Translations under genes and position numbers: made by a program
Part shown: in pieces, positions 25,057-34,565 of the stretch
How positions within the stretch are numbered: the first letter of the stretch is position 1
Layout: the number at the start of each line of letters is the position of its first letter
Origin: JAANXG01 sp963731035
GTDB taxonomy: Bacteria; Pseudomonadota; Gammaproteobacteria; Arenicellales; JAANXG01
Reading direction: 5' to 3'
Assembly (NCBI GenBank): GCA_963731035.1
Contig: CAVSUY010000007.1
Span: 124,001 to 188,000, forward strand
Length of the DNA stretch: 64,000 nucleotides
The notes under the pieces: generated by a model
Databases searched by the model: none
Told to the model about the DNA's origin: nothing
What the model saw: only the letters and a program-made list of their open reading frames with translations

Positions 25057-28000
25057 TCACAGCCCACGCGGCCCCTGCCGTTCGACCCTGCGTGCGGTGC
25101 CCAGGGCCTTGTCCAGCTTTGCGCACAGGACATCCGCTTCGGCCCGGCCGAAGGCCAGTGGCGGCTTGAATTTCAGCACGTTGTCATGGGGCCCGTCGGT
25201 GGACAGGAGCACCGCGTCTTCGCGCAGCAGATTGACGATCCGGTCCGCCGCCTGCGCCGCCGGCTCGAGGGTCTCCCGGTCCTCTACCAGCTCAATGCCG
25301 ATGAACATGCCGCGACCACGTACATCACCGATGACCGGGTGCTTGCGCGCCAACTCCCGGAGGCGCTCCGCCAGGTACGCTCCCGTCAGGCGCGCCTTCT
25401 CCTGCAGCCCTTCGTCCCGGATTACATCCAACACCGCCAAGCCCACGGCGCAGGACACCGGGTTGCCGCCGAAGGAATTGAAGTACTCCATGCCGTTGGC
25501 GAAGGCGTCGGCGATCTCCCGGGTGGTAATCACCGCCGCCATGGGGTGGCCGTTGCCGATCGGCTTGCCGAGGGTGACGATGTCCGGCGTCGCATCCTGC
25601 AGCTGGAAGGCCCACATGCGGTCGCCGACCCGCCCGAACCCGGTCTGCACTTCGTCGGCGACGCATACCCCGCCCGCCTGGCGCACCCGATCGAAAGCGT
25701 GGGCCAGGTAGCGGTCCGGAAACACGATCTGTCCGGCGCAGCCCGGCATCGACTCCGCAATGATCGCAGCCGGCCCCGCGCCCGTGCGTTCGCGGCAGGC
25801 TGCAATACAGGCTTCGACGGAGCTCACGTATTCCACCGCCGTCGCTTCTGAGTAACCCTTGTGGAGACCGCGGTAGGGGTCTGGCAATTCCGCGACATGC
25901 ACATGATCCGGCCGGCCGCGGCCGCCCTTGCGTTTGAACTTGTAGGGGCTGACTTCGATCAGGCCCCCGGTATTGCCATGATAGGCCCAATCCAGCACCA
26001 CGACGTCGCGCCGCGCCGTGGCGGTGCGTGCCAGTCGCAACGCCAGCTCGTTGGCCTCCGACCCCGAGCACACGAAAAAGCATACCGACAGAGGGTCGGG
26101 AAACATCGCCAGGAGACGCTCGGCGTACTCGACGATATTCGGATGCAGGTAGCGGGTGTTGGTGTTGAGTCTAGCCGCTTGCCGGTGCAGGGCCTCGACC
26201 ACGCGCGGGTGGCAGTGTCCCACGTGGCAGATGTTGTTCACACAGTCCAGATGGGCCCGACCGGCATGGTCGTACAGCCAAGGCCCGCGGCCGCGCACGA
26301 TTTCCAGGGTGTGGTGGTAGCTCAGACTCAGGGATGGGCCGAGCAGCTCCCGGCGGCGCGTTTCCAGTTCCCCTGGAGACGGTGGGTGCGGATCGAACGT
26401 TTCTGGCGCCAGGCCCAGAACCAGGTTGGGATCGGGAGAGATCGCCCGCCACACATCCATGTTGCCGGGCTCGCCGGCACCGTTGAAGTTGCCGCTTTGC
26501 CCCAGCATATCGGTGATGATCTGAAAATGCAGATGCGGAGTCCAACCCCCGTTCTCCTCGTGGGTCCCGACCTCGCCGACGGCTGCGCCGGCCTCCACAT
26601 GAGCGCCCGCGGCGGTCATTGACGAGGAACGGCGCGACAAGTGGCCGTATAAGGTCCAGAACCGCGGGCCGCCGGAACCGCACCGATGCTCCAGGATTAC
26701 GGTGGTGCCGTAGTCCAGAGGCGCATCGTTGTCCTGAACACTCCATACCCGACCGGGGAGTGGCGCACACACCGGTGTGCTTGCGGGCACGAACAGGTCT
26801 ATCCCCAGGTGCACCGACCGGCGTTGATCGCTGGCTGCATTCTGGAATTGACCGGTGGTATAGCAGGCGCGCTGCTCGCCGTACAGGCCGATGGCATACT
26901 CCGCGCCAGCGGCGCGCATTCGTTGATTCAACCACTTTCCATAGGCAACCGGATCCTCCGCGTACTCCAGCCCCGGCGCGCCCTGGTCGAGACTGATGAC
27001 GGTCCTGGACGCGGTGCGAAGATCGAACGGGAATACCGACCGGAAGCCGCCGCTGTGCCGGGACAGCCACGAAACTACCGTGTCGTGCGTCGCGACAGGG
27101 GTACGGCCCGCCGCGGCCCGCGCGATGCAGCATGCGAAACCGGCATCGAGGCCCTCCAGTCGGCGCAGCAGCTCCATCGCCTGGTGCCTTGAAACCTGCA
27201 GGTAGCCGTTGTCCGGCGTCTCGGCGCGGCGCTGGAAGGAAATGCACAGACTCATCGCCAGCCGCACTGCCACCAGGTCGAACAGCACCGCAAGTTCACT
27301 GTCGGTCACCGGCATCACGTCGGTATAGCCGCCGATGACGGCGCGCGCCGCAGCGGGGATATCGGGCACGTCCATCAAGGCATAGGCGAGGGTGACCGCG
27401 AGCTCGTTGATCCGGCGGGCGAATACCGCGTCGCCGAAATCGATCAGGCCGATATGCGGATTGTCCCCACAGATCTCCACCAGAACATTGTCATCGTTGG
27501 CGTCATGATGCACCACCGCGGCGGGAAGCGAAGGCAGGATGGGCTTGACCACACTGTTCCAACGCTCGAACACGCGTTCCACCCGCTCGCGAACGTCGGC
27601 CGGCTCGATGTAGGACGCGAGCTCGGCGCGCTCACCGGCCTGGTCGAGGTTCCACAGGTGGTCGTCGCGATGGGCTGCGGGGTGGCCAAAGCCCTGCATG
27701 GCGCGGGTCAGCCGACCCATGAAGCGTCCGAGGGACTCGAGCAGCTCCTGCGAACCGGCGGTGCGCCGCAGCGGTCGTCCCGGAATGAAATTGAATACCC
27801 GCAGCCGCCAGTTTCCCGCCCCGGGCGGCGCCTGCACCGACGTCCGGCCGTCGGCAGCGGTAACCCCGATGGGTATCCGCAATTCCGGATCCACTCGGTG
27901 GATGTGCTTCAACAGCGCTTCCTGGAACTCATGCAGCTCGGGCTTCCCGGGACCGTTGGAAACCTTGGCGATATACGTTGCGCCGCCGGTATCCACACGC

Positions 28001-28122
28001 CAGTTGAGGTCGTATTCTCCATCCAGGCGCGTCAGCAACCCGTCGATGCCGAAGCAGTCACGCAGGAGGGCAGCGACGTGTTCGCTGCTGATGCTCAGGA
28101 GCTCGGAGTCGTCAATACTCAT
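25057..28122 (-). CDS. Three-domain fusion: APH-like kinase - M23 peptidase-like - class III aminotransferase
   Basis: 1021 aa from ATG 28122. Residues about 30-320: an APH/HYKK-like small-molecule kinase (VVHHDANDDNVLV catalytic loop, IGLIDFGDAVF metal site). About 430-570: an M23/lysostaphin-type fold (HLGIDLF, then YGHLS and HLHFQI), retaining the HxxxD and HxH metal ligands although no signal peptide is present. About 600-1010: a class III PLP aminotransferase with the PLP Lys in TLGKPIGNGHP. Kinase plus this aminotransferase resembles the hydroxylysine kinase / phospho-lyase pair (HYKK with PHYKPL or ETNPPL), which would phosphorylate an amino alcohol and then eliminate phosphate. The cytoplasmic M23-like middle domain may be structural. 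The exact substrate is inferred only. Confidence 0.9.
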   Translation of the reverse strand: MSIDDSELLSISSEHVAALLRDCFGIDGLLTRLDGEYDLNWRVDTGGATYIAKVSNGPGKPELHEFQEALLKHIHRVDPELRIPIGVTAADGRTSVQAPPGAGNWRLRVFNFIPGRPLRRTAGSQELLESLGRFMGRLTRAMQGFGHPAAHRDDHLWNLDQAGERAELASYIEPADVRERVERVFERWNSVVKPILPSLPAAVVHHDANDDNVLVEICGDNPHIGLIDFGDAVFARRINELAVTLAYALMDVPDIPAAARAVIGGYTDVMPVTDSELAVLFDLVAVRLAMSLCISFQRRAETPDNGYLQVSRHQAMELLRRLEGLDAGFACCIARAAAGRTPVATHDTVVSWLSRHSGGFRSVFPFDLRTASRTVISLDQGAPGLEYAEDPVAYGKWLNQRMRAAGAEYAIGLYGEQRACYTTGQFQNAASDQRRSVHLGIDLFVPASTPVCAPLPGRVWSVQDNDAPLDYGTTVILEHRCGSGGPRFWTLYGHLSRRSSSMTAAGAHVEAGAAVGEVGTHEENGGWTPHLHFQIITDMLGQSGNFNGAGEPGNMDVWRAISPDPNLVLGLAPETFDPHPPSPGELETRRRELLGPSLSLSYHHTLEIVRGRGPWLYDHAGRAHLDCVNNICHVGHCHPRVVEALHRQAARLNTNTRYLHPNIVEYAERLLAMFPDPLSVCFFVCSGSEANELALRLARTATARRDVVVLDWAYHGNTGGLIEVSPYKFKRKGGRGRPDHVHVAELPDPYRGLHKGYSEATAVEYVSSVEACIAACRERTGAGPAAIIAESMPGCAGQIVFPDRYLAHAFDRVRQAGGVCVADEVQTGFGRVGDRMWAFQLQDATPDIVTLGKPIGNGHPMAAVITTREIADAFANGMEYFNSFGGNPVSCAVGLAVLDVIRDEGLQEKARLTGAYLAERLRELARKHPVIGDVRGRGMFIGIELVEDRETLEPAAQAADRIVNLLREDAVLLSTDGPHDNVLKFKPPLAFGRAEADVLCAKLDKALGTARRVERQGPRGL

Positions 28123-28285
28123 CGTCGTTGGACGCGTCGAGATTCGGTTTACGGTTAATGTGCCAGGGTCGAAGTGTCTGGGTTTTCGACGATAAGATCA
28201 AATACGGGAAGCGCTGGGGCTTGCCGCGAGAGTGTCGTTTATAATCCGGAAGAGATCTCCGAATTCTTTCGAAGCCAGGTTCATC

Positions 28286-29113
28286 ATGCTGTTCCGCCTG
28301 CTGTTTCTGATAGTGATCCTGTGTCTGCCCTCCGGCTGCGGCGGGGCGGGAGGCGTCGTCGTGCCCCGGCCGGCGCATGTTGTGGTCGTAATAGAGGAAA
28401 ACAAAACTTTCGAGGACGTCGCCGGAAGCACGGAGGCGCCTTACATCAACGAATTGGCCTCCCAGGGCGCGCTTATGGAGCAGTCCTACGCTCTGACGCA
28501 TCCCAGCCTGCCGAACTACCTGGCGCTGTTCTCCGGATCCACCTATGGCATAGCCGATGACAATTGCCGCCACGATCTGGAAGGTCCGAACCTCGCACGC
28601 GCCCTGGAGGAAGTGGGACTTGGCTTCACGATCTATTCCGAGGACCTCCCGGAAACCGGCTCTAGGAGCTGCCTCTATCGCGACTACCGCAGGAAGCACA
28701 ACCCGGCAGCGTACTTTCCCTCCCTGCCCGCAGAGATCAACCGGCCGCTGAGTGATTTTCCGACCGACTTCTCAAAGCTTCCCGCTGTGTCATTTGTCAT
28801 TCCCAATCTTCGGAACGACATGCATGACGGCAGCATCCGGCGCGGTGACGCGTGGCTGCGCGAGCATCTCGATCCCTACGTTCAGTGGGCCCGCGACCAC
28901 GACAGCCTGTTAATACTGACTTTCGACGAGGACGACCACAGCCGGGACAACCGCGTCCTTACGGTGTTTGCCGGCGCGCACGTTCGAACCGGACGCTATC
29001 CGCTGCGGATCGATCATTACGATATCCTCAGCACCCTGACCGCGTTCTATGGCATCCCCGCTCCCGGAAAGGCTGCAAAGAGAAATCCGATCTTCGGAAT
29101 CTGGAGTGACTGA
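28286..29113 (+). CDS. Phosphoesterase-family (PF04185-like) lipoprotein
   Basis: 275 aa from ATG 28286. A short signal with a lipobox (CLPSGC) predicts a lipoprotein. The alkaline-phosphatase-superfamily core is present: VVVIEENKTFEDV at the start of the catalytic domain, THPSLPNYLALFSG, and FDEDDHSRDNR with metal-binding Asp/His. Family members are acid phosphatases and phospholipase C-like enzymes that release phosphate from organic esters outside the cytoplasm. ATG 28232 in the same frame is less likely because it would bury the signal peptide. It is divergent from the fusion gene at 28122. No partner gene. Confidence 0.85.
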   Translation: MLFRLLFLIVILCLPSGCGGAGGVVVPRPAHVVVVIEENKTFEDVAGSTEAPYINELASQGALMEQSYALTHPSLPNYLALFSGSTYGIADDNCRHDLEGPNLARALEEVGLGFTIYSEDLPETGSRSCLYRDYRRKHNPAAYFPSLPAEINRPLSDFPTDFSKLPAVSFVIPNLRNDMHDGSIRRGDAWLREHLDPYVQWARDHDSLLILTFDEDDHSRDNRVLTVFAGAHVRTGRYPLRIDHYDILSTLTAFYGIPAPGKAAKRNPIFGIWSD

Positions 29114-29136
29114 ACGCGCGGCGGTACCACCGTGGG

Positions 29137-29601
29137 TCAGGGCGTGACTGGTGCCACATTGACGCCGAGTCGGTACACGAGATCGCCGCCGAAGTATGCT
29201 GTCACGATGACCAGTGCCACGCCCGCCACGCTAACCAGGAACCAGATCCAGCCGCGTCCGCCAGCGAGGGGTAATCGGCGCCACCACGCCAGCAGGTACA
29301 GGCCCGCATAGACGAGGAAGAACCACATCGTGGTCCAACCCAGATCCTCGTGCTGCTCCAAAGGGCCCGACGGAAATCCGAGCGCCGAGGCGTGTTCCCG
29401 TGCGGCGTCGCCGAACATCGCGGTCACGATCGCTGCCAGCGCCGCCAGCACGAAGGCCCACAGCGCGACGTTCGGCAGGCACTGGCGTGAGGTGAGGTCC
29501 CGGCTGCGCAGCAACGCGACCAGCTCGACGCCCGAGCCGATCAGAAATAGGACAATGGGAAAATGTACGAGCATCGGGTGCACGTGTGCCAGATCGATCA
29601 T
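29137..29601 (-). CDS. DUF2231-family membrane protein
   Basis: 154 aa from ATG 29601. The N-terminal HPMLVHFPIVLFLIG is the hallmark of DUF2231: two His in or near the first helix, possibly heme or metal ligands. Four predicted helices (about 10-30, 47-67, 88-108, 122-142) give a small integral inner-membrane protein. A His/Glu pair (EQHEDLG) sits in the loop before helix 3. Function unknown. It is convergent with the phosphoesterase gene (23 bp). Confidence 0.85.
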   Translation of the reverse strand: MIDLAHVHPMLVHFPIVLFLIGSGVELVALLRSRDLTSRQCLPNVALWAFVLAALAAIVTAMFGDAAREHASALGFPSGPLEQHEDLGWTTMWFFLVYAGLYLLAWWRRLPLAGGRGWIWFLVSVAGVALVIVTAYFGGDLVYRLGVNVAPVTP

Positions 29602-29969
29602 CTAGGTCTCCTGTGTCTGTTGTTGGAGTGCTGCTTCGCGGGACGGCAGGTGCGTCGCATTAAGGCTCCATTAAGGTTCTGCCGCGCCGGCCGCGAGAGC
29701 TCGCGAGGCATGGGTCCCGTACGAGCACGCCGGACGGCCGCGCAAGTAATCCTCGCGGCGGGTGCGGATCGGGGGTCGGCAGCCGAGGGCAGCGAACGGG
29801 TGCGAAGTCTAAACTCTATGATTTCAACTCGCCACTCGAGTTCGCCGGCTGGAGCCAGTTATCAAACGGCACCGGTCCTGTGCGCGTTCCGGCGGGTGGA
29901 CATGCTCATTATAATGAACGCTCATTCAAGCCGGTGCCGCCGTTGCTTTCAGAGCTGCACGAACCTCCC
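29602..29969. other. Divergent intergenic region, 368 bp
   Basis: No gene with coding character. It separates the DUF2231 start from the acyl-CoA dehydrogenase start. It holds a TATAAT and nested palindromes at 29906-29926 (separate entry). Reading frames across the gap are Arg/Ala-rich and look non-coding. Nothing else stands out. Confidence 0.6.
29906..29926 (+). promoter_or_regulatory. -10 box inside nested palindromes: probable TetR-type operator
   Basis: TCATTATAATGA (29906-29917) is a perfect 12-bp palindrome containing TATAAT (29910-29915). It overlaps AATGA-ACGC-TCATT (29913-29926). Repeats of AATGA/TCATT over a -10 box are typical of TetR-family operators that control fatty-acid or branched-acid catabolism. 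It lies about 45-65 bp upstream of the acyl-CoA dehydrogenase start. Confidence 0.55.
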
Positions 29970-31142
29970 ATGCCCAGCCCAGTGACCAACGCAGACGACC
30001 AGTATCAGGACCTCCGCGACGCCCTTCGTGGCCTGTGTGCGGGGTTTCCACCCGAATACTTCCGTGAGCTGGACTCAACCCGGTCCTACCCCGTGGCGTT
30101 CGTGGATGCCCTGACCGAGGGCGGCTGGCTGGCCGCCATGATTCCCCAGGAGTACGGGGGGTCGGGGCTGGGGCTGGCGGAAGCCTCGGTGATCATGGAG
30201 GAGATCAACCGCTGCGGCGGCAACGCCGGGGCCTGCCACGGTCAGATGTACAACATGGGCACCCTGCTGCGGCACGGCTCGGGCGAGCAGAAGCTGGCGT
30301 ACCTCCCCCGCATCGCCGCCGGCGAGTTGCGCCTGCAGTCCATGGGCGTGACGGAGCCGACCACCGGCACCGACACCACTCGCATCAGGACCACCGCGGT
30401 GCGCCGCGGCGATCGCTATGTCATCAACGGCCAGAAGGTCTGGATCTCCCGGGTGCAACACTCGGATCTCATGATCCTGCTGGCACGAACCACTCCCCTG
30501 GCGGAGGTCAAACGCAAATCCGAGGGCATGTCCATCTTCCTTGTGGATCTGCGCGAGGCCAGGGATAACGGGCTCACGGTGAAGCCCATCCGCAACATGG
30601 TGAACCACGAGACCAACGAGCTGTTCTTTGACAACCTGGAGATTCCGGCGCAGAACCTCATCGGCGAAGAGGGCCAGGGGTTCAAATACATCCTCGACGG
30701 CCTGAACGCGGAACGGACGTTGATTGCCGCAGAGTGCATAGGCGACGGTCATTGGTTCGTCGACAAGGTGGTGGATTATGCCAAGGAGAGAATCGTGTTC
30801 GACCGGCCCATCGGTCAGAATCAGGGGGTCCAGTTCCCCATCGCCAGGGCATACGTCAACGTGGAGGCTGCCAGCCTGATGCGCTTCAAGGCCTGCGCAC
30901 GCTTCGACGCCGGCGAGTCCTGCGGCGCCGAGGCCAACATGGCCAAGCTGCTGGCGGCGGATGCCTCCTGGGAAGCCGCCAACGTCTGCCTGCAGTATCA
31001 CGGCGGCTTCGGATTCGCTCATGAGTACGACGTGGAGCGCAAGTTCCGAGAGACTCGCCTCTACCAGGTAGCGCCGGTCTCCACCAACCTCATCTACGCT
31101 TACATCGCCGAGCACGTGCTCGGTCTGCCGCGGTCCTTCTGA
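29970..31142 (+). CDS. Acyl-CoA dehydrogenase
   Basis: 390 aa from ATG 29970; the frame is open from 29880 but the upstream residues look untranslated. Family features: PQEYGGSGLGLAEASVIMEE at the N-terminal helical domain, MGVTEPTTGTDTTRI at the FAD-binding strand, and a C-terminal QYHGGFGFAHEYDVERKFRE. The catalytic Glu should lie in the C-terminal domain but is not assigned with certainty. It oxidises an acyl-CoA to the 2,3-enoyl-CoA and passes electrons to ETF. The next gene, 10 bp on, is a CoA transferase, so the pair probably activates and dehydrogenates one carboxylic acid. Confidence 0.93.
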   Translation: MPSPVTNADDQYQDLRDALRGLCAGFPPEYFRELDSTRSYPVAFVDALTEGGWLAAMIPQEYGGSGLGLAEASVIMEEINRCGGNAGACHGQMYNMGTLLRHGSGEQKLAYLPRIAAGELRLQSMGVTEPTTGTDTTRIRTTAVRRGDRYVINGQKVWISRVQHSDLMILLARTTPLAEVKRKSEGMSIFLVDLREARDNGLTVKPIRNMVNHETNELFFDNLEIPAQNLIGEEGQGFKYILDGLNAERTLIAAECIGDGHWFVDKVVDYAKERIVFDRPIGQNQGVQFPIARAYVNVEAASLMRFKACARFDAGESCGAEANMAKLLAADASWEAANVCLQYHGGFGFAHEYDVERKFRETRLYQVAPVSTNLIYAYIAEHVLGLPRSF

Positions 31143-31152
31143 GGAAACGTGG

Positions 31153-32331
31153 ATGAGACCCCTTGACGACATAACGGTTGTGGCGCTGGAGCAGGCCATC
31201 GCCGCGCCGTTCTGCACCCGGCAGCTCGCCGACCTCGGTGCCAGGGTGATCAAGGTTGAGCGTCCCGGTGGCGGGGACTTCGCCCGTGGCTACGACGAGC
31301 GGGTGCATGGACTGGCGTCTCATTTTGTGTGGATCAATCGCTCCAAGGAAAGCCTGACTCTGAATATCAAGCATCCGGACGCATCCGCCATCCTCGAACG
31401 TCTGTTGGCCGGCGCCGATGTGCTGGTGCAGAACCTGGCTCCCGGCGCCGCGGCGCGCTTGGGGCTTTCTTTCGAGGCCCTGCACGAGCAGTTTCCTCGG
31501 CTGATCGTGTGCGACATCTCGGGCTATGGCGCAGACGGACCCTACCGGGACAAGAAGGCCTACGACCTGCTGATCCAGAGCGAGTCGGGTTTCCTGTCCG
31601 TCACCGGCTCCGGTGCCGAGCCGGCAAAGGCCGGGGTATCGATAGCCGATATTGCCGCCGGCATGTACGCATACTCGAACATCCTGGCTGCCTTGATCCG
31701 GCGCGGCCGCACCGGCCGAGGCTGCCGCATCGACGTGTCATTGCTGGAGAGCATGGTCGAGTGGATGGGCTACCCACTCTATTATGCGTTTGACGGCGCA
31801 CCACCACCTCCCCGGGCCGGCGCCGCCCATGCCACCATCTATCCTTACGGGCCCTTTGCCGCCGGGGATGGCGGCACGGTGATGATGGGGCTGCAGAATG
31901 AACGCGAGTGGAGGATCTTCTGCGAGCGTGTCCTGGAACGTCCGGCTTTGGCCGACGACGCCCGCTTCGATTCCAATTCGCGCCGCAGTGCGGCGCGGGA
32001 TGAATTGCGCGCCATCATCGTCGAAACGTTTTCAGGATTAACGGCGGAGCAGGTGGCGGCGCGACTGGACGCGGCCGGCATCGCCAACGCCCGGGTTAAC
32101 GATATGCATGACGTCTGGCGGCACGCTCAGCTCGCGGCTCGCGGGCGCTGGGCGGAGGTGGGCACGCCCGCGGGGCCGGTGCCGGCGCTGCTGCCGCCCG
32201 GTGCGCCGGAAGCATTCACGTCCCGCATGGATCCCGTGCCGGCTCTGGGAGCGCATACCGAAAGCATCCTCAGGGAACTCGGCTACCGCGACCAGATGAT
32301 CCAACAATTGCAGTCCGAGGGGGCGGTCTGA
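31153..32331 (+). CDS. CaiB/BaiF (family III) CoA transferase
   Basis: 392 aa from ATG 31153 (GAGG upstream). N-terminal DLGARVIKVERPGGGDFAR and the conserved AYDLLIQSESGFLSVTG match family III CoA transferases. The catalytic Asp is probably in KKAYDLL, and VSLLESMVEWM is also typical. It transfers CoA between an acyl-CoA donor and a free carboxylate. Operon with the upstream acyl-CoA dehydrogenase (10 bp gap). Similar pairs serve dicarboxylic or branched-acid catabolism, but the substrate cannot be told here. Convergent with the next gene after 274 bp that holds nothing recognisable. Confidence 0.93.
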   Translation: MRPLDDITVVALEQAIAAPFCTRQLADLGARVIKVERPGGGDFARGYDERVHGLASHFVWINRSKESLTLNIKHPDASAILERLLAGADVLVQNLAPGAAARLGLSFEALHEQFPRLIVCDISGYGADGPYRDKKAYDLLIQSESGFLSVTGSGAEPAKAGVSIADIAAGMYAYSNILAALIRRGRTGRGCRIDVSLLESMVEWMGYPLYYAFDGAPPPPRAGAAHATIYPYGPFAAGDGGTVMMGLQNEREWRIFCERVLERPALADDARFDSNSRRSAARDELRAIIVETFSGLTAEQVAARLDAAGIANARVNDMHDVWRHAQLAARGRWAEVGTPAGPVPALLPPGAPEAFTSRMDPVPALGAHTESILRELGYRDQMIQQLQSEGAV

Positions 32332-32605
32332 GACAACCGCGGGGGCCGGCGGGTTGGTCGCGACGGAGCATTCACCGTTTTCTAGCGCGAATCAGTATGT
32401 AGAAAGCATCATTTGCATCCAGTCTCAGGCAGGTACGATCGTGGACCGGACGAAACACCGTCTCCAGGAACCAGGCCGCGGATCGATACGCGGCTTCGCG
32501 AGGTGGCGCCGCCGACAGCCTAGGAATGGCCGTCAATATCCGACAGGCGGCTCGCTTTTTTCGCCCGGGCGGAGGACTGTTTATCGGGATGCCCGAAGAT
32601 GGTCT

Positions 32606-34420
32606 TCAGTTCCGGAGCACGACCCTCGCGAGAGACAGGCGGCTCACCTCGATGTGCCCGGCCCGGTTTGCCGGATCGATTCTCAGGCGGGAGCAGCGCC
32701 GGACGTCGAGCAGCAGGATAATGTCGTCGTCACCGGCGTCGTAGCGCGTCTCATAGGAGTCCTCTTCCCGGATGCCGTGTCCCCTGTCGACGTACACCTT
32801 GAACGCACCTCCGGTGTTCGATTTGATGCGTGCCTCGAGTATGTTGTGTCCCCGAAACAGACCACACGTCTTCTTCCTGGATAGATCCACCGTGAACCAC
32901 GGGTCCACTCCATCGGACTCCAGGACAAATCCGGTCCCGGTTGTCTTGAAGCCGTGCAGCTGGTTCTTATGCAGTATGTCGCGCTCTGAGATCGAGACGC
33001 TTTGAAGCTCTCCGTCGACCCGGAAACCCGGCGGCCGGTAGAAAGGCACGACATAGCGCATCGCTGCGTCGGCATGAACTGCCACGACGACGACGACGGA
33101 CGCTACCAGCGCGGCCTTCTGCACGAATCTCCCACTGATGCGCACGTCCCGGGGCTCATCAGTCGTCAGTATCGGCACCACGCGGCCGACAAGCCTCCTT
33201 GCCCCGCTAATTCCCAGCAGCACGGCGGCGAGAAAAACGGGCAGCAGGTACTTGCCCTGAAGCTGGACGTCGTTGTGCATGTTGGCCCAGGTGTACATGC
33301 AGAATTGGAACACCACGGCGAACGCCAGCAGTGCTTCGAAGACCTTCACGCGATCCGCGCCGTGCGCGCCGGGAGAGGCTGCTCTTCTGTTTATCAGCGC
33401 ACCGATCCGGAGCGCGGCGTAGATGGCGCCGAGCCCGAACAGAACGAGGTACAGGCCGTACTGCAGGGGACCGACCCGCAATCGCATCCAATCGAGGTTG
33501 CCGATTGTCGAAGCCATGGTCTTGCCCCAGAAGTCGTCGTAGTTTCCCAGGACCAGATCGATATAGCGTACCCCCGACGGGGCATAGCCAAGAGTCCTCT
33601 CGGGAGGAAGCCTGCTGTGGGTAGCGGCCATGGCTGCCTCTTCCTTCAATGCCACCGGGTCGCCGGGCCCGTAGTGATACATGTTGAACAGAATCCACCA
33701 GCCCCCGGACAGCACGAATACCACCACGACGACCGCGGCATACTTCAGCAGTTGCTTCCAGGGAGCGCGCAAGTAGAAGGCCAGGAACAGCAGCGCCGTG
33801 GGCGCGAGCAACCACGCCGTCTGCTTGGACAGGATCACCAGTCCACCGGCGACCCCAAACAGCACGATATTGGGCCAGCTGAATCCGCGTTTCAGAATCC
33901 TGACCAGGATGCAAAGCAGCACGGTGGCGGAGAAGATCGCTCCGGAGTCGTCGTTGTTGTAGGACGCAATGAATGCAAACTGCGGCAGCAGGCCGAACAA
34001 AAAGGCTGCCAGAATGCCCGCGGAATAGCTGTCGAAGTACAGTAGTGCCGTGTAGAAGACCACCGCGACCGTGGCCGCCGCCAACAGGCTCGAACCCTTG
34101 CGAAACAGGATGCGCGGGTCGTCGATCCGGGAATCCAATACTTTCGCGGCCGCGGCCGATACGATATAGGCCAGCGGCGGACGCAGGGCCCTCGTCCCGC
34201 CGTACATGGAGAAGTAGAGCTTGTCTTCGTCCCTGGGAAGGACCGCCAGGCGTTGGTATTTATAAATGAACCCGACTGCATCGTTGTTGGCGCGATTGTC
34301 CGGCCCGGCACCCAGCGGGAGCAGGTTGGAGCTGACGGAATAGTAGGATAGGAAAAGCACGAACACGATGAGAGAACAAACGGCGGCACGGAGCGGGCTT
34401 CGGTAGGCGAGCTTGTCCAC
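32606..34420 (-). CDS. GT39-like integral membrane glycosyltransferase
   Basis: 604 aa from GTG 34420, chosen because GAGGAG lies seven bases upstream; the open frame to 34822 would run under the neighbouring gene. The first helix is AAVCSLIVFVLFLSYYS. A conserved acidic Asp-rich luminal loop follows (PDNRANNDAVGFIYKY, PRDEDKLYFS) and PPLAYIVSAAA, like ArnT/dolichyl-phosphate-mannose transferases. About ten further helices extend to residue about 460. The C-terminal 150 residues form a soluble beta-rich domain. It would transfer a sugar from a polyprenyl-phosphate carrier in the periplasm. A UbiA-type prenyltransferase nearby (38395) fits this chemistry. Confidence 0.78.
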   Translation of the reverse strand: MDKLAYRSPLRAAVCSLIVFVLFLSYYSVSSNLLPLGAGPDNRANNDAVGFIYKYQRLAVLPRDEDKLYFSMYGGTRALRPPLAYIVSAAAAKVLDSRIDDPRILFRKGSSLLAAATVAVVFYTALLYFDSYSAGILAAFLFGLLPQFAFIASYNNDDSGAIFSATVLLCILVRILKRGFSWPNIVLFGVAGGLVILSKQTAWLLAPTALLFLAFYLRAPWKQLLKYAAVVVVVFVLSGGWWILFNMYHYGPGDPVALKEEAAMAATHSRLPPERTLGYAPSGVRYIDLVLGNYDDFWGKTMASTIGNLDWMRLRVGPLQYGLYLVLFGLGAIYAALRIGALINRRAASPGAHGADRVKVFEALLAFAVVFQFCMYTWANMHNDVQLQGKYLLPVFLAAVLLGISGARRLVGRVVPILTTDEPRDVRISGRFVQKAALVASVVVVVAVHADAAMRYVVPFYRPPGFRVDGELQSVSISERDILHKNQLHGFKTTGTGFVLESDGVDPWFTVDLSRKKTCGLFRGHNILEARIKSNTGGAFKVYVDRGHGIREEDSYETRYDAGDDDIILLLDVRRCSRLRIDPANRAGHIEVSRLSLARVVLRN

Positions 34421-34565
34421 ACGTGTCTCCTCGAGTTTACGATATGTGCGCACGGAAGGCGGTCGGCAACGCGATCGTGGCCGATCGCTGAAGGATTCGA
34501 CCGCCGGGGCGCAATGATACCTCACGGCGCAGTAGAATGAGGTTGCACACCGAGCGTCTTGTCCG

